From assembly GCA_050633525.1 (NCBI GenBank), contig JBOEGR010000032.1, positions 1 through 64,000 on the forward strand: a stretch of DNA of 64,000 nucleotides, in the 5' to 3' direction. Positions 62,505 through 64,000 of the stretch are shown piece after piece; the stretch's first letter is position 1; each line of letters begins with the position of its first letter. Both the position numbers and the translations under genes were made by a program. The notes under the pieces are model-generated. The model ran no database searches, was not told the DNA's origin, and was given only the letters and a program-made list of their open reading frames with translations. The stretch comes from CANLBN01 sp050633525 (GTDB lineage Bacteria > Pseudomonadota > Gammaproteobacteria > Pseudomonadales > Cellvibrionaceae).

Positions 62505-63719
62505 ATGCAAACAAGTATCCATCCAGAATTGTCAGTTTTACCACAAGTGAGTGAAGCAGAAGATATATTGCGTGCTTGTGTTCACTGTGGTTTTTGTACA
62601 GCCACTTGTCCAACCTATCAACATTTTGGTGATGAAAGAGATGGCCCTAGAGGGCGCATCTATTTAATTAAACAGTTATTGGAAACCAATACCGTCACTG
62701 AAAAAACCCAAGAGCACCTCGACCGCTGCTTAACCTGTCGCAGTTGTGAGACGACCTGTCCATCGGGCGTACAATACGGTCGTTTAGTTGATATTGGCCG
62801 TGCAATAGTAGAAGAAAAAGTAGAGCGCAAGCCTTTAGATAAATTGACACGTTGGACATTGCGAAAAATTTTACCTTACCCCAAACGTTTTGGTTTTTTA
62901 TTATTTTGGGGGCAGTTGTTTCGTCCCTTAATGATCGGGCCTTTGCGTATTATACAAAAAAAAGTTCCACCGAAAAAAACAGCTTCACCTTGGCCTTCAA
63001 ATTCTCATTCTAGAAAAATGATTGCGCTGGCGGGGTGTGCTCAATCAATGACTACGCCTAATACCAATGCAGCCACCGCGCGAGTATTGGACAAATTAGG
63101 TGTCACCTTAGTTGAAGCACCTAAAGCCGGTTGTTGTGGCGCAGTCGATTATCATCTTGCTGCTCACAATGACGGGCTTCAAGCCATGCGCAATAATATT
63201 GATGCATGGTGGCCTGCTATCGAAGCGGGAGCCGAAGCGATAGTCATGACTGCCTCAGGTTGTGGAGCTATGGTAAAAGAATACGGCGAACTACTTGAGC
63301 ATGATTCAGCCTACGCCGATAAAGCAAAAAGAGTGACTGAATTAACAAAAGATATCAGCGAAATACTATCCGAGGAAGACCTGAGCAATTTCAGCGTTGA
63401 TCAAGAAAAAACAACGGCCTACCATTGTCCTTGCACCTTACAGCATGGGCAACAACTCAAAGGTGGGGTAGAGGCGATATTAGAAAAAGCGGGCGTTCCT
63501 TTAACAAAAACTGTAGATAAACATTTGTGTTGTGGCTCAGCAGGCACTTATTCTATATTACAGGCTAAAACCAGCCAGCAGCTATTAGATAATAAACTCG
63601 ATGCATTAATGGTCGATAAGCCAGAGCAAATTGTCACTGCAAATGTAGGCTGTCAAATGCACCTAGAGACTAAAGCTAGCGTTCCGGTTAAACATTGGGT
63701 AGAGTTGTTAGACCCATAA
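62505..63719 (+). CDS. glcF: Glycolate oxidase iron-sulfur subunit GlcF
   Basis: The 404-residue protein has two [4Fe-4S] motifs (CVHCGFCTATCP near 25 and CLTCRSCETTCP near 75). Two C-terminal CCG regions follow (APKAGCCGAVDYH and KHLCCGSAGTYS). It carries electrons from the flavin subunits to the quinone pool. It is 19 nt after glcE in the same operon. Confidence 0.96.
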   Translation: MQTSIHPELSVLPQVSEAEDILRACVHCGFCTATCPTYQHFGDERDGPRGRIYLIKQLLETNTVTEKTQEHLDRCLTCRSCETTCPSGVQYGRLVDIGRAIVEEKVERKPLDKLTRWTLRKILPYPKRFGFLLFWGQLFRPLMIGPLRIIQKKVPPKKTASPWPSNSHSRKMIALAGCAQSMTTPNTNAATARVLDKLGVTLVEAPKAGCCGAVDYHLAAHNDGLQAMRNNIDAWWPAIEAGAEAIVMTASGCGAMVKEYGELLEHDSAYADKAKRVTELTKDISEILSEEDLSNFSVDQEKTTAYHCPCTLQHGQQLKGGVEAILEKAGVPLTKTVDKHLCCGSAGTYSILQAKTSQQLLDNKLDALMVDKPEQIVTANVGCQMHLETKASVPVKHWVELLDP

Positions 63720-63743
63720 GATAGTGTGTGCAGGTGAACATAA

Positions 63744-64000
63744 ATGAAGCAGTGGCAAGTTTATTTATCTGGCGAAATCCATACGGATTGGCGCCAGCAA
63801 ATTATGAGTGGAGCTGAGGCGGCTAATCTGCCCGTCGTATTTACCTCTGCTGTCACTGATCATGATAGTAGTGACGCCGCAGGCGATGTGCTGGGCCAAG
63901 AGTCAAACAGCTATTGGCGTGATCATAAGTCAGCCAAGATTAATGCCATACGCATTAAAACCTTGATAGAAAGCTGTGATCTAGCGATCATTCGTTTTGG
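63744..64000 (+). CDS. YtoQ-family protein, N-terminal part (cut by window end)
   Basis: The first 85 residues are visible. They read VYLSGEIHTDWRQQI, PVVFTSAVTDHDSSD, and YWRDHKSAKINAIRIKTLIE, matching the YtoQ family start as remembered. The family has no firmly assigned reaction. It follows glcF by 24 nt, so it may be part of the glycolate operon. The 3' end lies beyond the window. Confidence 0.75.
   Translation, partial: MKQWQVYLSGEIHTDWRQQIMSGAEAANLPVVFTSAVTDHDSSDAAGDVLGQESNSYWRDHKSAKINAIRIKTLIESCDLAIIRF

Noticed and set aside
1..64000. CRISPR array
   Set aside because: No series of regularly spaced direct repeats was seen anywhere in the window.

Overview
The window comes from a marine-type gammaproteobacterium of moderate-to-low GC. 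The evidence is the order rplM-rpsI-petA-petBC-sspA-sspB, the paired fabA/fabB genes, and proteins that all resemble gammaproteobacterial families. A Cellvibrionales/Spongiibacteraceae-like host is a guess, not something the sequence proves. Two runs of N (831-955 and 2026-2078) show that the left end is a gapped assembly.

Positions 1-30,700 hold an almost complete type VI secretion system (T6SS) of the imp type in two divergent blocks. The minus-strand block reads fha-tssJ-tssK-tssL-tssM-tagF-pppA. The plus-strand block reads ppkA-tssA-tssB-tssC1-[tae4 effector and Tai4-type immunity genes]-tssC2-tagJ-tssE-tssF-tssG-clpV, followed by hcp behind its own terminator and a convergent gene for a distant Hcp-like protein. 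Kinase (PpkA), phosphatase (PppA), FHA protein and a TssL with three threonine-containing repeats together point to threonine-phosphorylation control of firing. No VgrG or PAAR gene is in the window. To the left of the cluster lie tandem mosaic paralogues of a candidate T6SS-linked membrane protein and a small operon of unrecognised proteins.

Positions 30,900-34,120 encode a two-component pair: a sensor kinase with a periplasmic solute-binding domain, and an NtrC-type regulator whose GAFTGA loop reads GAFAGA. Positions 34,240-36,080 carry fabB and fabA (unsaturated fatty acid synthesis, minus strand). Positions 36,300-45,020 are a sugar-nucleotide block (galU, cpsG, wcaJ, rfbB, rfbA, rfbC, rfbD, manC) supplying UDP-glucose, GDP-mannose, dTDP-rhamnose and the first lipid-linked sugar of a surface polysaccharide.

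Positions 45,040-51,820 hold housekeeping genes: rplM-rpsI, the cytochrome bc1 complex with cytochromes b and c1 fused in one reading frame, sspA-sspB and a Yip1-like membrane protein. A tRNA-Arg(ACG) follows at 51,896.

Positions 52,690-64,000 form a glycolate/glyoxylate utilisation locus: a TRAP transporter (dctPQM), a convergent FCD-family GntR regulator, malate synthase G (glcB), glcG, glycolate oxidase glcDEF, and the start of a YtoQ-like gene cut by the window end. Four near-identical palindromes of the form TGGT-N3-ACCA in front of the TRAP operon, the regulator gene and glcB define a likely local regulon.

The observations most worth following are the tae4 module with extra immunity paralogues inside the sheath genes, the 16-residue threonine repeats of TssL, the Hcp-like partner gene, the GAFAGA regulator, the mosaic paralogues at the left edge and the four-operator glycolate regulon.
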